DNA from: Pseudobdellovibrionaceae bacterium
GTDB taxonomy: Bacteria > Bdellovibrionota > Bdellovibrionia > Bdellovibrionales > Bdellovibrionaceae
NCBI GenBank assembly: GCA_019637955.1
Contig: JAHBUS010000010.1
Span: 44,396-108,395, forward strand
Direction: 5' to 3'
Length of the DNA stretch: 64,000 nt
Program-made: the position numbers and the translations under genes
In this document: in pieces, positions 15,587-23,864 of the stretch
Layout: each line of letters opens with the position of its first letter
Position numbering within the stretch: the first letter of the stretch is position 1
Notes under the pieces: model-generated
Databases searched by the model: none
Seen by the model: the letters and a program-made list of their open reading frames with translations, nothing else
Told to the model about the DNA's origin: nothing

Positions 15587-16849
15587 CTAGAACACGAAGT
15601 CGACGCCGCCGCGAACGCGGCCCTGGTCGCGCCAAAGACCGATCAAGCTGTCGGAGGGACCTTGAAAGGCATCCGCCCCGCCGCGAATCACCCAGTGATC
15701 ACCCAAACGCCGTTCGACATCGAGCTGCTCAACCGACGAACTTGTCGAGGCCGAGTAGATCAGCGCAAGCTGGAAGGACGTCACATCCGACCAAGCGCCG
15801 CGAACGGCCGCGATGTAGGCTTCACTGAAAATGCTCGCCACCGACATCGCCGAGCCGCTGCGATCCGCTTCTTTACCGACCGCGTACTGACCTAAAACGA
15901 TGAACGTCTTTCCCGAGATCTCAAGCGTCTTCTCCAGACCGAAAACCGCTTGGGTGGTCTCGACGAGAACGGTTTGATCTCTGTTCGTGGGTTCATCCAC
16001 GCGGGCGGCGCTGCGAAAAATAAAAGAGGACGCCGTGTAGTTGAAGCCCAGAGCGGCGGAGCGGCGGCGGTCATCGATGGGCTGAATCCCGATCGGATTG
16101 TCGAGCAGAACGATAAATTTCGGATCCGCCTGAATCAGCAGGCCGCGAATATTGGGCGTGAGCGTCGGCGTTTGCGTGGCGCCTTCGAAGTAGGCGAGCG
16201 AAAGATCCACGGTCTCAAACTGCGCGCGCAAACGCGCGCCATAGTTGTTCTTGTAGGCACCGTTCAAATCGCGGCGCGAATTGATTTTGAACTCAGGATC
16301 CTCGGGCAAAAGCAACTGCTGATTGTCGCGCTCGAGCGGCAGCTCTTCGTTGCGCGGCCACCAGCCCGACTGATTTCCGGGCAAAACGCTGCGGGTTTGA
16401 TCCGGGATCCACATCGCTTCAAATGAAATCGGCGACGAACTCCACTGTCCCCACAAACCCCAGGAACCCAAATTTTCGGAGCGCAGCGGGTCGGTCAAAA
16501 TCTTTTGCGTGGCCAAGTCCATCGGGTTGAGCCCGTCAGTGCCCTCCCAGGCTTTGACCAAGCTCCCCGCCTGCACCCGAAAATCCCCGCTTTTGTACTC
16601 GAGCCAGCTCTCGCGCCCGTTCCACTCGACGTCGGCCTCCGAGAGCTGCCCGGGCCCGCGCGTGCGGACGAGCGGCTCGAGCTTCCAGCGCCAGGACTCC
16701 GAAATTTTGTCTTTGATCTGAAGGCCGAGCGTCGTGCTGCCCGAGACTTGCGACACGTGGGACGGCGGCGTTTTCAAAAGGACTTCGCCGTCCAAAGAAA
16801 TCTTACCGGACGTGTCCGCGGCAAAGCTTAAAAAAGAAAAAAGGAGCAT
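15587..16849 (-). CDS. Predicted outer-membrane beta-barrel protein
   Basis: The 420-residue product has a short signal peptide (MLLFSFLSFAA) and then many amphipathic strands, ending RVRGGVDFVF with terminal Phe. The ATG at 16849 is seven bases after AAGGAG; an ATG two codons earlier would overlap the ribosome site. It resembles substrate-specific or alginate-type porins in layout (SISFEAMWIPDQTRS, GARLRAQFETVDLSLAYFEG). It sits 49 bases downstream of a secreted-protein gene that is divergent from the RND/LolA-like fusion. A role as its outer-membrane partner is possible but unproven. Confidence 0.75.
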   Translation of the reverse strand: MLLFSFLSFAADTSGKISLDGEVLLKTPPSHVSQVSGSTTLGLQIKDKISESWRWKLEPLVRTRGPGQLSEADVEWNGRESWLEYKSGDFRVQAGSLVKAWEGTDGLNPMDLATQKILTDPLRSENLGSWGLWGQWSSSPISFEAMWIPDQTRSVLPGNQSGWWPRNEELPLERDNQQLLLPEDPEFKINSRRDLNGAYKNNYGARLRAQFETVDLSLAYFEGATQTPTLTPNIRGLLIQADPKFIVLLDNPIGIQPIDDRRRSAALGFNYTASSFIFRSAARVDEPTNRDQTVLVETTQAVFGLEKTLEISGKTFIVLGQYAVGKEADRSGSAMSVASIFSEAYIAAVRGAWSDVTSFQLALIYSASTSSSVEQLDVERRLGDHWVIRGGADAFQGPSDSLIGLWRDQGRVRGGVDFVF

Positions 16850-16898
16850 CCACATGCTCCTTCAGCTTAACGACGATCCTGGAGGCCGACAAGAACGA

Positions 16899-18395
16899 TT
16901 AAGGGCCTAGCAGCAGGTGCATCGTACTGCCTTGAAGGCGGTAGCTCTGCACCTTCACGGTCAGGGTCGACGACAGCTTCACTTGCGGAAGCGCGAAACT
17001 CCAGGCTTTGTCTTTCACGAGGTTGTCCACGAGAGGAGCGGTCACACTCGAGGCGATGTACATGTTGGGATTGTAACGGTTGACGTAATCCTGTCCGAAC
17101 CCGATTTGCGACTGCGTCTGCACGTTTTTCGACTGCAGCTTGAGCGAGCCGCCGCTGATTGTGGGAACGAAATCCCCGTTCAGCTGCGCCATCAAAGCCA
17201 CGTAATACCAGAGCTGACCGTCGCGTGGCGCTTGCAACCACGCCGTGGTTTTTGCCTTCAAACGAAGATTCGTGCCGTTCAGCTGAAATGTCTGAACGTC
17301 GGGCTTTTGCACCAAGATCGGAAACTTGTCTTTGCCCGAGAAGTTGAACAGATCCGGCCAAACGAAAAACTGCTTGAAGCGCGAATCGAGCAGGCCTTGA
17401 AAGTCTTCAAAATCATTCGCGAGCAACTTGGTCCACTCGGGCTGAGTTTCCAGATAGCGTCGCAGCAACAGTTCGAAACCGGCCTTGGTCATCTGCAGGT
17501 CCATGCGCGAACCGAAGTCCGAGTCGTCAGCCGGAGTTTCGGGGGCCGGCAGCAAGGTGTTTGAGCGTGTGTCCAAGACCCAGTCGACTTGAGCGCGCAG
17601 TCCTTTGGGCGTCTGCTCGGCCGAACGCAGAACAAGTTTTGATTTTGAACCGAGCGCATTGCCCGGGATCTGCAGACCCGAGATCAGAAGCTGGATGTTT
17701 TCGTTCAACTCTTTCTGCAAGAAAGGCTCGACGAACTCCCGCACCTTGGCCGACAGAAATGTGGGCGATTTCGCAAACTCGAGGATGCTTTGACGGATGA
17801 ACGAGTCGATCCCTTGGGGACCTTGGCACGTCATGTCCTGCATGTCGAATTGCGCGGGATCGGGCTGGATCGTCAAGGACTCGAAGGCGCCGATCAAACG
17901 CAGATCCTGCAAATTGAAGCGGTAAAGGCCCGAGACCGTATTGAAAACTTGCGAGAGATGCAGAGGTCCGCACGTCGCTTGCACGCGCACGCGGATCACG
18001 CCGCCTTCGATGGGGCGCTCAATTTCTTGATCAATTTTAAAACTGGGAATGCGAATGCGCAGACGCGTATTGGTCGCGCTGAAGTCGAAACGGGATTCAC
18101 CCATTTTCGAATTGATTCGCTGAAGGCCCGTGAACTCAATCGAACCGTTGGGGACGAACGCGCGAAACTCGCCGACTTGCAAAACGCTGTTGGACAGATC
18201 TTTGACGAATGCGTTTGAATTGCGAACCTCAGACTGGATGGAGTCCTGAATTTGCGTCCAGGGAATTGACAAGCGAACTTGCAATCCTGAAGCTTCTTGA
18301 GCGGCCTCTGAAAAATGAGGAATCATGAGCGGCGCACAAAGAACCGCTAAAGAGAGAATTTTTGTTAACCGAAGAGTGATTTGGTACTCTTTCAT
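16899..18395 (-). CDS. Secreted protein of unknown function
   Basis: A 498-residue product with a signal peptide (KILSLAVLCAPLMI...SEA). The start is the ATG at 18395 with GAGG upstream. The mature protein is rich in beta strands and contains TATCGPLHLSQVFN and DMTCQGPQGID (two cysteines) and a repeated LQV-type strand pattern; the shape suggests a lipid-binding or BPI/TULIP-like fold, but that is a guess. It is divergent from the RND/LolA-like fusion gene with only 71 bases between starts, so the two probably share a promoter region. Confidence 0.65.
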   Translation of the reverse strand: MKEYQITLRLTKILSLAVLCAPLMIPHFSEAAQEASGLQVRLSIPWTQIQDSIQSEVRNSNAFVKDLSNSVLQVGEFRAFVPNGSIEFTGLQRINSKMGESRFDFSATNTRLRIRIPSFKIDQEIERPIEGGVIRVRVQATCGPLHLSQVFNTVSGLYRFNLQDLRLIGAFESLTIQPDPAQFDMQDMTCQGPQGIDSFIRQSILEFAKSPTFLSAKVREFVEPFLQKELNENIQLLISGLQIPGNALGSKSKLVLRSAEQTPKGLRAQVDWVLDTRSNTLLPAPETPADDSDFGSRMDLQMTKAGFELLLRRYLETQPEWTKLLANDFEDFQGLLDSRFKQFFVWPDLFNFSGKDKFPILVQKPDVQTFQLNGTNLRLKAKTTAWLQAPRDGQLWYYVALMAQLNGDFVPTISGGSLKLQSKNVQTQSQIGFGQDYVNRYNPNMYIASSVTAPLVDNLVKDKAWSFALPQVKLSSTLTVKVQSYRLQGSTMHLLLGP

Positions 18396-18466
18396 CTGAA
18401 CCTCGCCGAACTGAGAATACACGACTTATCGAGCGAGCGACGAAAAAAAGTGAGCGCGGATAAAAA
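18396..18466. promoter_or_regulatory. Divergent promoter region of the RND/LolA-like locus
   Basis: Only 71 bases separate the start codons of the 498-residue secreted protein (minus) and the RND fusion (plus), so both promoters must overlap here or lie inside coding sequence. No clear -35/-10 pair can be read. GAGG for the minus gene and a poor GCGGATAAAAA leader for the plus gene are visible. Confidence 0.4.
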
Positions 18467-21400
18467 ATGAAATTGCCCGTAATTGTCAAAATTTCAGTCG
18501 CTCTCTGCCTCGCGCTCATCGCGTCTCTGGGCGTTATGTCCATCATCAAGGTTCAGGACCTGCAGACCCAGTATTCTTTTCGCGACTTTTTTCCCCGTGA
18601 ACATTCGTTATTGGATCTTGATCAAGAAATCACCAGTAAATACCAACTTGAGGAGTCCTCCTCTTTTTTGGTGGCCCTCACTCTTCCGTCTCGAAATCAG
18701 ACATGGCTGATCCCTTCTCGCGTGGAGGCCTTGCGAAAAGCAACCGACGCTTTGGCGCAGGTCCCCGGCGTGGCCAAAGTGACAAGCCTCACCAACCTCG
18801 AGATGGCGCTGCAGAATAAAAAAGAGATCGAGATCGGCCCCATCTTCGAAAGTCTGCCCCCCAAGCAGTGGAAACCGTGGGTGCGCGAGCAGACGCTGCT
18901 CAAGTCGCAACTGATTTCGGAGGACCTGCGTTCGGCCATGATCTTGGTAGAGCCTTCAGTGAGCGGCACGCACGAGCTGCAAGAACTGAGCATCGAGCTG
19001 AGCGCGGTCCTGTCGAGAACATTGCCAAAAAAGCTCGACACGATCGTCGAGATTGGCGGCACCCCCGCCGTGAAGGCGCAGATGTCCGCGCAACTCGGAT
19101 CTGAACTTCAAAAATTTCTTGTCGTAAGTCTGATACTCTTCTGCGCCCTCATGTTTTTCTTTTACAAACGTGGCAGTCCCTTGGTCCTAACACTGGTGGG
19201 CCTGACCCTCACCAATCTGACCTGCCTGGGTGGACTGGCCGCCGCGAATATTTCGTTCTCGGTCCTTTTGTCCACCCTGCCGATCATCGTGAGCACGACG
19301 TTCATCTCCCTGATTTTGCACACCCTGCACCCCTGGGGCGAGAGCCTGGGCAAGCACCGTCCCGCAACCTGGCTTGACCGCCAGATTCTGACCTTCCGTA
19401 TGCTCAAGGAGATGTTTCTCGCCAATCTTCTCGGCAGCATCACGACGGCCATCGGTTTTCTCACGTTGTCTTGGACAATCATCCCCGCGATCCAAAAATA
19501 CGCTTGGACCGTGGGCGCCACCGTTCTGTGGACTTGGGCGCTCGGCCAGCTGATTCTTTACGTCGCTCTTCCGTGGATCAACCCGGAAGCCCGCCGTTGG
19601 AATCAAGCGCGCGCGACCTGGATCTTGCCCTTGATGAAACTCAGCATCCCGATCGTCTCGCTCGTGATCGCGATCTCGATCGTTTCGGGAGCGACCATCA
19701 CCAAGCTCAACTTCTCGAGCCGTCTTTTCGACGACCTTCCTTCGAAAGACCCCGTGCGCGCGGCCACCGAAAATATCGATGCGAAATTTGGCGGCACCCT
19801 GCCCTTGAATTTCACCATCGCTGGGCCCAACGAAAATGTTTGGAAAGACCCCGAGCACTTGAAAAAACTCGAAGAGCTTTCGATCCGCTTCCGCGAACTT
19901 CCGGCAGTGGGATCGGTGATGTCAGTTGTCGATTTCATCCCGGCGTCCTCGCGCACCCAGGCGGGCGCAATCTCGGAGCAGTACTTTCTCTATTCGATGG
20001 CCGCGAAGAATCCACTCGCGAATTTTGTCTCGTCCGATGGCCGTGAGATTCGCATGGCCTTGCGCATGCGCGACATGCCTTCGAACAAACTTGCGAACTC
20101 GCGCAGCCAGATGATGCGTCTCGCTCAACGTGCGTTTCCCGGCTATCAGCTCCAAGAGTCGGGCCCCGCGATTATCAGCCACTCGCTCAATCAAGCGCTC
20201 GCCAAGGAGTTGGTCTACGGCTTCTGGCACTCCTTGGCGATCATCGGCGTTTTGCTCGCCCTCGTGTTCCGCTCGGTGCGCTGGGCGCTCGTCGCCTGCT
20301 TGCCGAACTTCATCCCCCCGGCGATTTTGATGGGGGCCCTGGCCGTGAGCCAGACTCCGGTCAAACCTGGCATCGCCCTCGTCTTTTCGATCGCTTTGGG
20401 ATTGGCATTTAACAACACCGTCTACCTCCTGAGCCGCTTGCGCCACATTCAAAAAACGACCGGCATGAAGAAGCTGCCTTTACGTCGAGCCTTGCTGCTC
20501 GAGGGCAACCCCTGTTTGTCGGAATCCTTTGTTCTCTTTGTCGGATTTCTGGCATTCTTACTCTCTCAGTTTGAACTGAATCAAACTTTTGGAGTCTTCA
20601 TGCTGGTTTCGATTTTTGCTGGTTTTGTCGGAGATCTGGTTTTTCTTCCCGCGCTGCTGCGCGAGTTTCCTCATTGGTTGCACGATCAACGCGGCCTGGA
20701 GCTTCCCGCGAAAGTGCGCCACCCCTTCACGAGCAAGATGATGTGGATCCTCGCCTTTTCGGCGGCGATGCTCACGCCCCACTCCTTGCAAGCCGCCGGC
20801 GATTCGGCGAAAGAAGCGCAGGCCCTTCTGCAAAAAGCCCGCAAGAATCTCGAGTCCAAGTCGGATCAAGCCACCGTCATTCTCAAAATTATCGAGAAGT
20901 CCGGCGACACGAAGGTTCGCGAGATGGAACTCAAGTCCTTGCAGACCGCCAAAGGCGGAAAAGCCTTGGTCCGCATTCAGTCCCCGGCCGACGTCAAGGG
21001 CACGGCACTGTTAGCCGAACTCGAGGGCACCGAGCAAAAGCAATGGATCTACCTGCCCTCGAGCAAGCAGGTCCGCCGCATTTCCGGCGCGGCCGGCCAA
21101 GGCGGCATCTTGGGGTCCGAATTGAACACGCAGGACTTAAATCCAGTCGCGATCAAATCCGCTCAGGCCCGTTTGCTTGATCGCGCGAAGGGCTCTGCCC
21201 GCCTCCAGATTGACACGAAGGCCTCGGGAGCCGCCGGTTACACCCATCTGATCTTGACGCTGTCCGAGCCCGAGGGGCTGCCGCTCAAGGCCGAGTACTT
21301 CAAAGGCAAAACGCTGGCGAAGACGGTCGACTTCTTAAACTACATGCAGTCCAACGGCGTTTCACGCGCGCAATTGATCAAGGTCTTCAATCCGATCAAC

Positions 21401-21496
21401 AAACGCGGCACCGATGTTGAGCTCAAGAACATCAAGGTGAACTCAGGGCTCAAAGAAAAAGACTTCACCGTCGATGCTCTGAAGGACGACTTCTAG
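18467..21496 (+). CDS. RND (MMPL-type) transporter fused to a LolA-like lipoprotein-sorting domain
   Basis: A 1009-residue inner-membrane protein. Residues 1 to about 755 form an MMPL-type RND transporter in two halves, each with one helix, a periplasmic loop and a helix bundle (FLVVSLILFCALMFFFY; LAIIGVLLALVFRSVRWALV...GLAFNNTVYLLSRLRHI). From Met-758 a hydrophobic segment (WILAFSAAMLTPHS) that looks like an old signal peptide leads into a C-terminal domain (about 780-1009) with SPADVKGTALLAEL, QWIYLPSSKQVRRI and GSELNTQDLNP, typical of the LolA-like 'outer membrane lipoprotein-sorting' family. In many bacteria these are separate adjacent genes. Transport of lipids or lipoproteins to the outer membrane is inferred; the cargo is unknown. 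Confidence 0.88.
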   Translation: MKLPVIVKISVALCLALIASLGVMSIIKVQDLQTQYSFRDFFPREHSLLDLDQEITSKYQLEESSSFLVALTLPSRNQTWLIPSRVEALRKATDALAQVPGVAKVTSLTNLEMALQNKKEIEIGPIFESLPPKQWKPWVREQTLLKSQLISEDLRSAMILVEPSVSGTHELQELSIELSAVLSRTLPKKLDTIVEIGGTPAVKAQMSAQLGSELQKFLVVSLILFCALMFFFYKRGSPLVLTLVGLTLTNLTCLGGLAAANISFSVLLSTLPIIVSTTFISLILHTLHPWGESLGKHRPATWLDRQILTFRMLKEMFLANLLGSITTAIGFLTLSWTIIPAIQKYAWTVGATVLWTWALGQLILYVALPWINPEARRWNQARATWILPLMKLSIPIVSLVIAISIVSGATITKLNFSSRLFDDLPSKDPVRAATENIDAKFGGTLPLNFTIAGPNENVWKDPEHLKKLEELSIRFRELPAVGSVMSVVDFIPASSRTQAGAISEQYFLYSMAAKNPLANFVSSDGREIRMALRMRDMPSNKLANSRSQMMRLAQRAFPGYQLQESGPAIISHSLNQALAKELVYGFWHSLAIIGVLLALVFRSVRWALVACLPNFIPPAILMGALAVSQTPVKPGIALVFSIALGLAFNNTVYLLSRLRHIQKTTGMKKLPLRRALLLEGNPCLSESFVLFVGFLAFLLSQFELNQTFGVFMLVSIFAGFVGDLVFLPALLREFPHWLHDQRGLELPAKVRHPFTSKMMWILAFSAAMLTPHSLQAAGDSAKEAQALLQKARKNLESKSDQATVILKIIEKSGDTKVREMELKSLQTAKGGKALVRIQSPADVKGTALLAELEGTEQKQWIYLPSSKQVRRISGAAGQGGILGSELNTQDLNPVAIKSAQARLLDRAKGSARLQIDTKASGAAGYTHLILTLSEPEGLPLKAEYFKGKTLAKTVDFLNYMQSNGVSRAQLIKVFNPINKRGTDVELKNIKVNSGLKEKDFTVDALKDDF

Positions 21497-21508
21497 ATCT
21501 TCATTTTA

Positions 21509-22687
21509 TCAGGGAAGTTGTTTGAGGTTGCCTTTGGCGTCGGCTTCGATGCGGATGGTGCGCTGCTGTCCGACCTTGGCTTCGAAAGTCGATTCGGGAA
21601 TCCCCACGCGGCTGCGGTTCGACGAAATAAATCCGGAATAGGTCACCGGCTTGTCATTGCCGTAGGTGTTGTAGAGTTTCCAGGTGACATTGTAGACCCC
21701 GGGAACGATTTTATCGCTCTGCCAGATTTCCGCGCCGGGACCGCTGCGTGAATCCAGGGTAAACTCACCCGGACTTCCGGCGAATTTGCGGTTCTTAAAG
21801 TTGAAGACGTGGCCCGACGGGTCCGTCACCGTCAAATCGAGATCGTGCTTCTCCGACGACCACTTGAGAATCACGATCATGAACTGCGCCTGTTTCTTAG
21901 CTTCGTTCTTCATTTCTTCGATCGATTTTTCGAGGTTCGTCTGTTTCTCTTGCAAGTCTTTGTTGGCCTGCTCGAGTTCTTTCACCTTGTTTTGATCTTG
22001 CTGGACGCTCGCGACTTGGCGCTGCTGCTGCATCCGCTCCGTCTTTTCTTTTTCAAGTTGCTGCCTGGTCAGCTGCAGCTCCTTTTCAAGACGCTCTTTG
22101 AGCTTTTGCGCGTCGGCCTGATCGACGGTCTTTTTCTTTTCGAGCGAAAGTTCGTTCTTTAACTTGTCGATCTCGGCCTTGAGGTTTTCGTCCTTTTTCG
22201 GCGCTGGCGTGGGCGTCGGCGTGGCTTTAGCGACGACCTTCGCGTCCTTCACCGTCTTGCGCAGATCTTCGCGCTCTTTTTCGAGACTCGCGATCTTCCG
22301 CGCCAGCTCGTCTTCGTTTTTTTTCTTGTCTTCGATCTGACGGTCCAGCTCCATCTGCCGAGCCACTTGCTCTTCGAGCGACTTCTTCAAAGTTTCGCTT
22401 TCGACCTTGAGCGCTTCGAGCTCTTTCTTCGTTTGATCTTCAGGTGGCGGCGTCGGCGTGGGAGTGGGCTGCGCCGCCTGCGGCGTTTCGGTCGAGTTGA
22501 AGCTTGAGTCCGAAATCTTTTTGAGCTGCTCTTGGAACTGGCCTTGGTTCTCACTCGCGATCGAAAACAGCATCACGAACAGGCCGAAGAGAAGCGTCAT
22601 CATGTCGGCGTACGACACCAGCCACTTCTCATCTAAGTGCTCTTCATGCTCTTCGTGCTCGGGAGGCCGGCCCTTGTGCTCGCTCAT
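21509..22687 (-). CDS. MotB-like stator protein with coiled coil and DUF2135-like C terminus
   Basis: A 392-residue protein with the MotB plug start: WLVSYADMMTLLFGLFVM, with Asp-28 at the position of the proton-carrying aspartate of MotB. A long charged, Glu/Lys/Gln-rich coiled coil follows (about residues 85-260), broken by Pro/Thr stretches (PTPTPTPPPE, ATPTPTPAPK). The C-terminal ~130 residues are a beta sandwich (DLDLTVTDPSGHVFNF, GPGAEIW, PGVYNVTWKLYNTYGN) resembling DUF2135/YfaP, in place of the peptidoglycan-binding OmpA domain of flagellar MotB. Four bases separate it from the MotA-like gene. It probably powers something other than a normal flagellum. Confidence 0.8.
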   Translation of the reverse strand: MSEHKGRPPEHEEHEEHLDEKWLVSYADMMTLLFGLFVMLFSIASENQGQFQEQLKKISDSSFNSTETPQAAQPTPTPTPPPEDQTKKELEALKVESETLKKSLEEQVARQMELDRQIEDKKKNEDELARKIASLEKEREDLRKTVKDAKVVAKATPTPTPAPKKDENLKAEIDKLKNELSLEKKKTVDQADAQKLKERLEKELQLTRQQLEKEKTERMQQQRQVASVQQDQNKVKELEQANKDLQEKQTNLEKSIEEMKNEAKKQAQFMIVILKWSSEKHDLDLTVTDPSGHVFNFKNRKFAGSPGEFTLDSRSGPGAEIWQSDKIVPGVYNVTWKLYNTYGNDKPVTYSGFISSNRSRVGIPESTFEAKVGQQRTIRIEADAKGNLKQLP

Positions 22688-22691
22688 GCGT

Positions 22692-23642
22692 TCATGTTCC
22701 CGGCTTTTTGAACTTCACCAAATCGGCGGGCACGCCGTTTCGAGGCGGCAGCGAGGTCGCGTTCGAGGTGTTGGTGATCACGGTGTCGTCGGTACTTGAG
22801 ACCGGACGCTGACCCGCGTGGCCTTGGCCGCTCGCGGTGACCGTGGGAATGCTTTGTAAATGAGCGCCTCGGCGCAAGACCTTGTAGCGGTCTTCAATCT
22901 GCAGGCGGCTGCGCAGGCGCTCGGCCAGAACCTCATCCTCACTGCCGTCATGAATCATCATGACGCCTTCGATGATCAGCTCGCGAAGTTCCTGGTCCAC
23001 GACGATCACGCGCTGGGCGTAATCGGCCAAAGGCAGGAGCACAAAGTTGGCGGCCGCGATGCCCCAAAAAGTCGCCACGAGGGCGACGGCCATCGAGGCC
23101 CCGATCAGGCTGGTGCCACCGGGTCCACCGAGATTTGTCATCATCGCGATCATCCCCGTCGACGCACCCAAGAGGCCGAATGCAGGAGGATACTTCGCGA
23201 TCGCATTCAAAACTTTGGCGTCTTGCAGGTGCTTCTTTTTAAAGACCAAGCGGCGTGCGTGCATGACGTCTTCGAGCTCCACGCGGCTCAGATAATTTTT
23301 TTGCAAGAGGTTCAGACCCTCCGCCAAGAACGGGTGCATTCCGGGGTGAAAGCCCGCGCCCACGCCCTGAGTGCGCATCGCTTTCGACGAATTGCGAATG
23401 TCTTCGATGAGGGCGAGAGGATTGATTTTTCGTTTCAAGATCACGCCGTAAGCGAGAAACTGTCCGAGATCTTTGAGCTGGCGCATCGGGTAGGCGATGA
23501 GCGTCGCCGCCAGCGTTCCGCCGATGACAAGGATCAGGGCATGGGGATCTAAAAAGATCGATGGATCCTTCGCTCCGTGGATGACCCCGAAGTAAAGAAC
23601 CAGGCCCGCAATCGCGAAACCGAGCAGTGATGAAATATTCAT
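22692..23642 (-). CDS. MotA-like proton-channel protein
   Basis: A 316-residue inner-membrane protein of the MotA/ExbB superfamily. It shows GFAIAGLVLYFG, HALILVIGGTLAATLIAYP (helix 2), the cytoplasmic part with DVMHARRLVFKKKHLQDAKVLN, then the signature PPAFGLLGASTGMIAMM and GASMAVALVATFWGIAAANFVLLPLAD. A longer than usual C-terminal tail (about residues 255-316) is polar and Ser/Thr/Pro-rich. GAGG precedes the ATG. The MotB-like gene follows after four bases, so the pair is an operon and surely a complex. Divergent from the subtilase operon, 222 bases away. Confidence 0.88.
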   Translation of the reverse strand: MNISSLLGFAIAGLVLYFGVIHGAKDPSIFLDPHALILVIGGTLAATLIAYPMRQLKDLGQFLAYGVILKRKINPLALIEDIRNSSKAMRTQGVGAGFHPGMHPFLAEGLNLLQKNYLSRVELEDVMHARRLVFKKKHLQDAKVLNAIAKYPPAFGLLGASTGMIAMMTNLGGPGGTSLIGASMAVALVATFWGIAAANFVLLPLADYAQRVIVVDQELRELIIEGVMMIHDGSEDEVLAERLRSRLQIEDRYKVLRRGAHLQSIPTVTASGQGHAGQRPVSSTDDTVITNTSNATSLPPRNGVPADLVKFKKPGT

Positions 23643-23864
23643 GTGCGCCTCTATTGAGAAATCCTGCTTCTTTATCGGGTTTCACGGCACCGACTCGAGC
23701 CCAGTTCGGGTCGAGGTCAACAAACAAAAGTCGAGCAAAAGGCGAACAATTCTCCATTTAAGACACGAGTCCGGAACGGACTGGGACGGAGTTTGGTCGA
23801 GCCGTCTCCAGCTTCAGAAATACGTGAGTCATGTCGATAACATATCGAACTTCATGGGGGATGA
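23643..23864. other. Intergenic region between stator pair and subtilase operon
   Basis: 222 bases carry the promoters of two divergent operons. Read toward motA-like, CCCGATAA resembles the -10 of the flagellar sigma-28 (GCCGATAA), but no TAAA sits at the right distance, so the match is weak. On the plus strand GGGGGATGA precedes the TTG start of the subtilase. Nothing else is apparent. Confidence 0.4.

Noticed and set aside
21509..23642. MotA/MotB pair as a Zorya (ZorA-ZorB) defence system
   Set aside because: ZorC, ZorD or ZorE-type nucleases/helicases are not next to it; the neighbours are an RND fusion and a protease operon. The C-terminal DUF2135-like domain is also unlike ZorB.
23680..23780. 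Flagellar sigma-28 promoter before the MotA-like gene
   Set aside because: CCCGATAA matches the -10 well, but the TAAA -35 is missing at the right distance.
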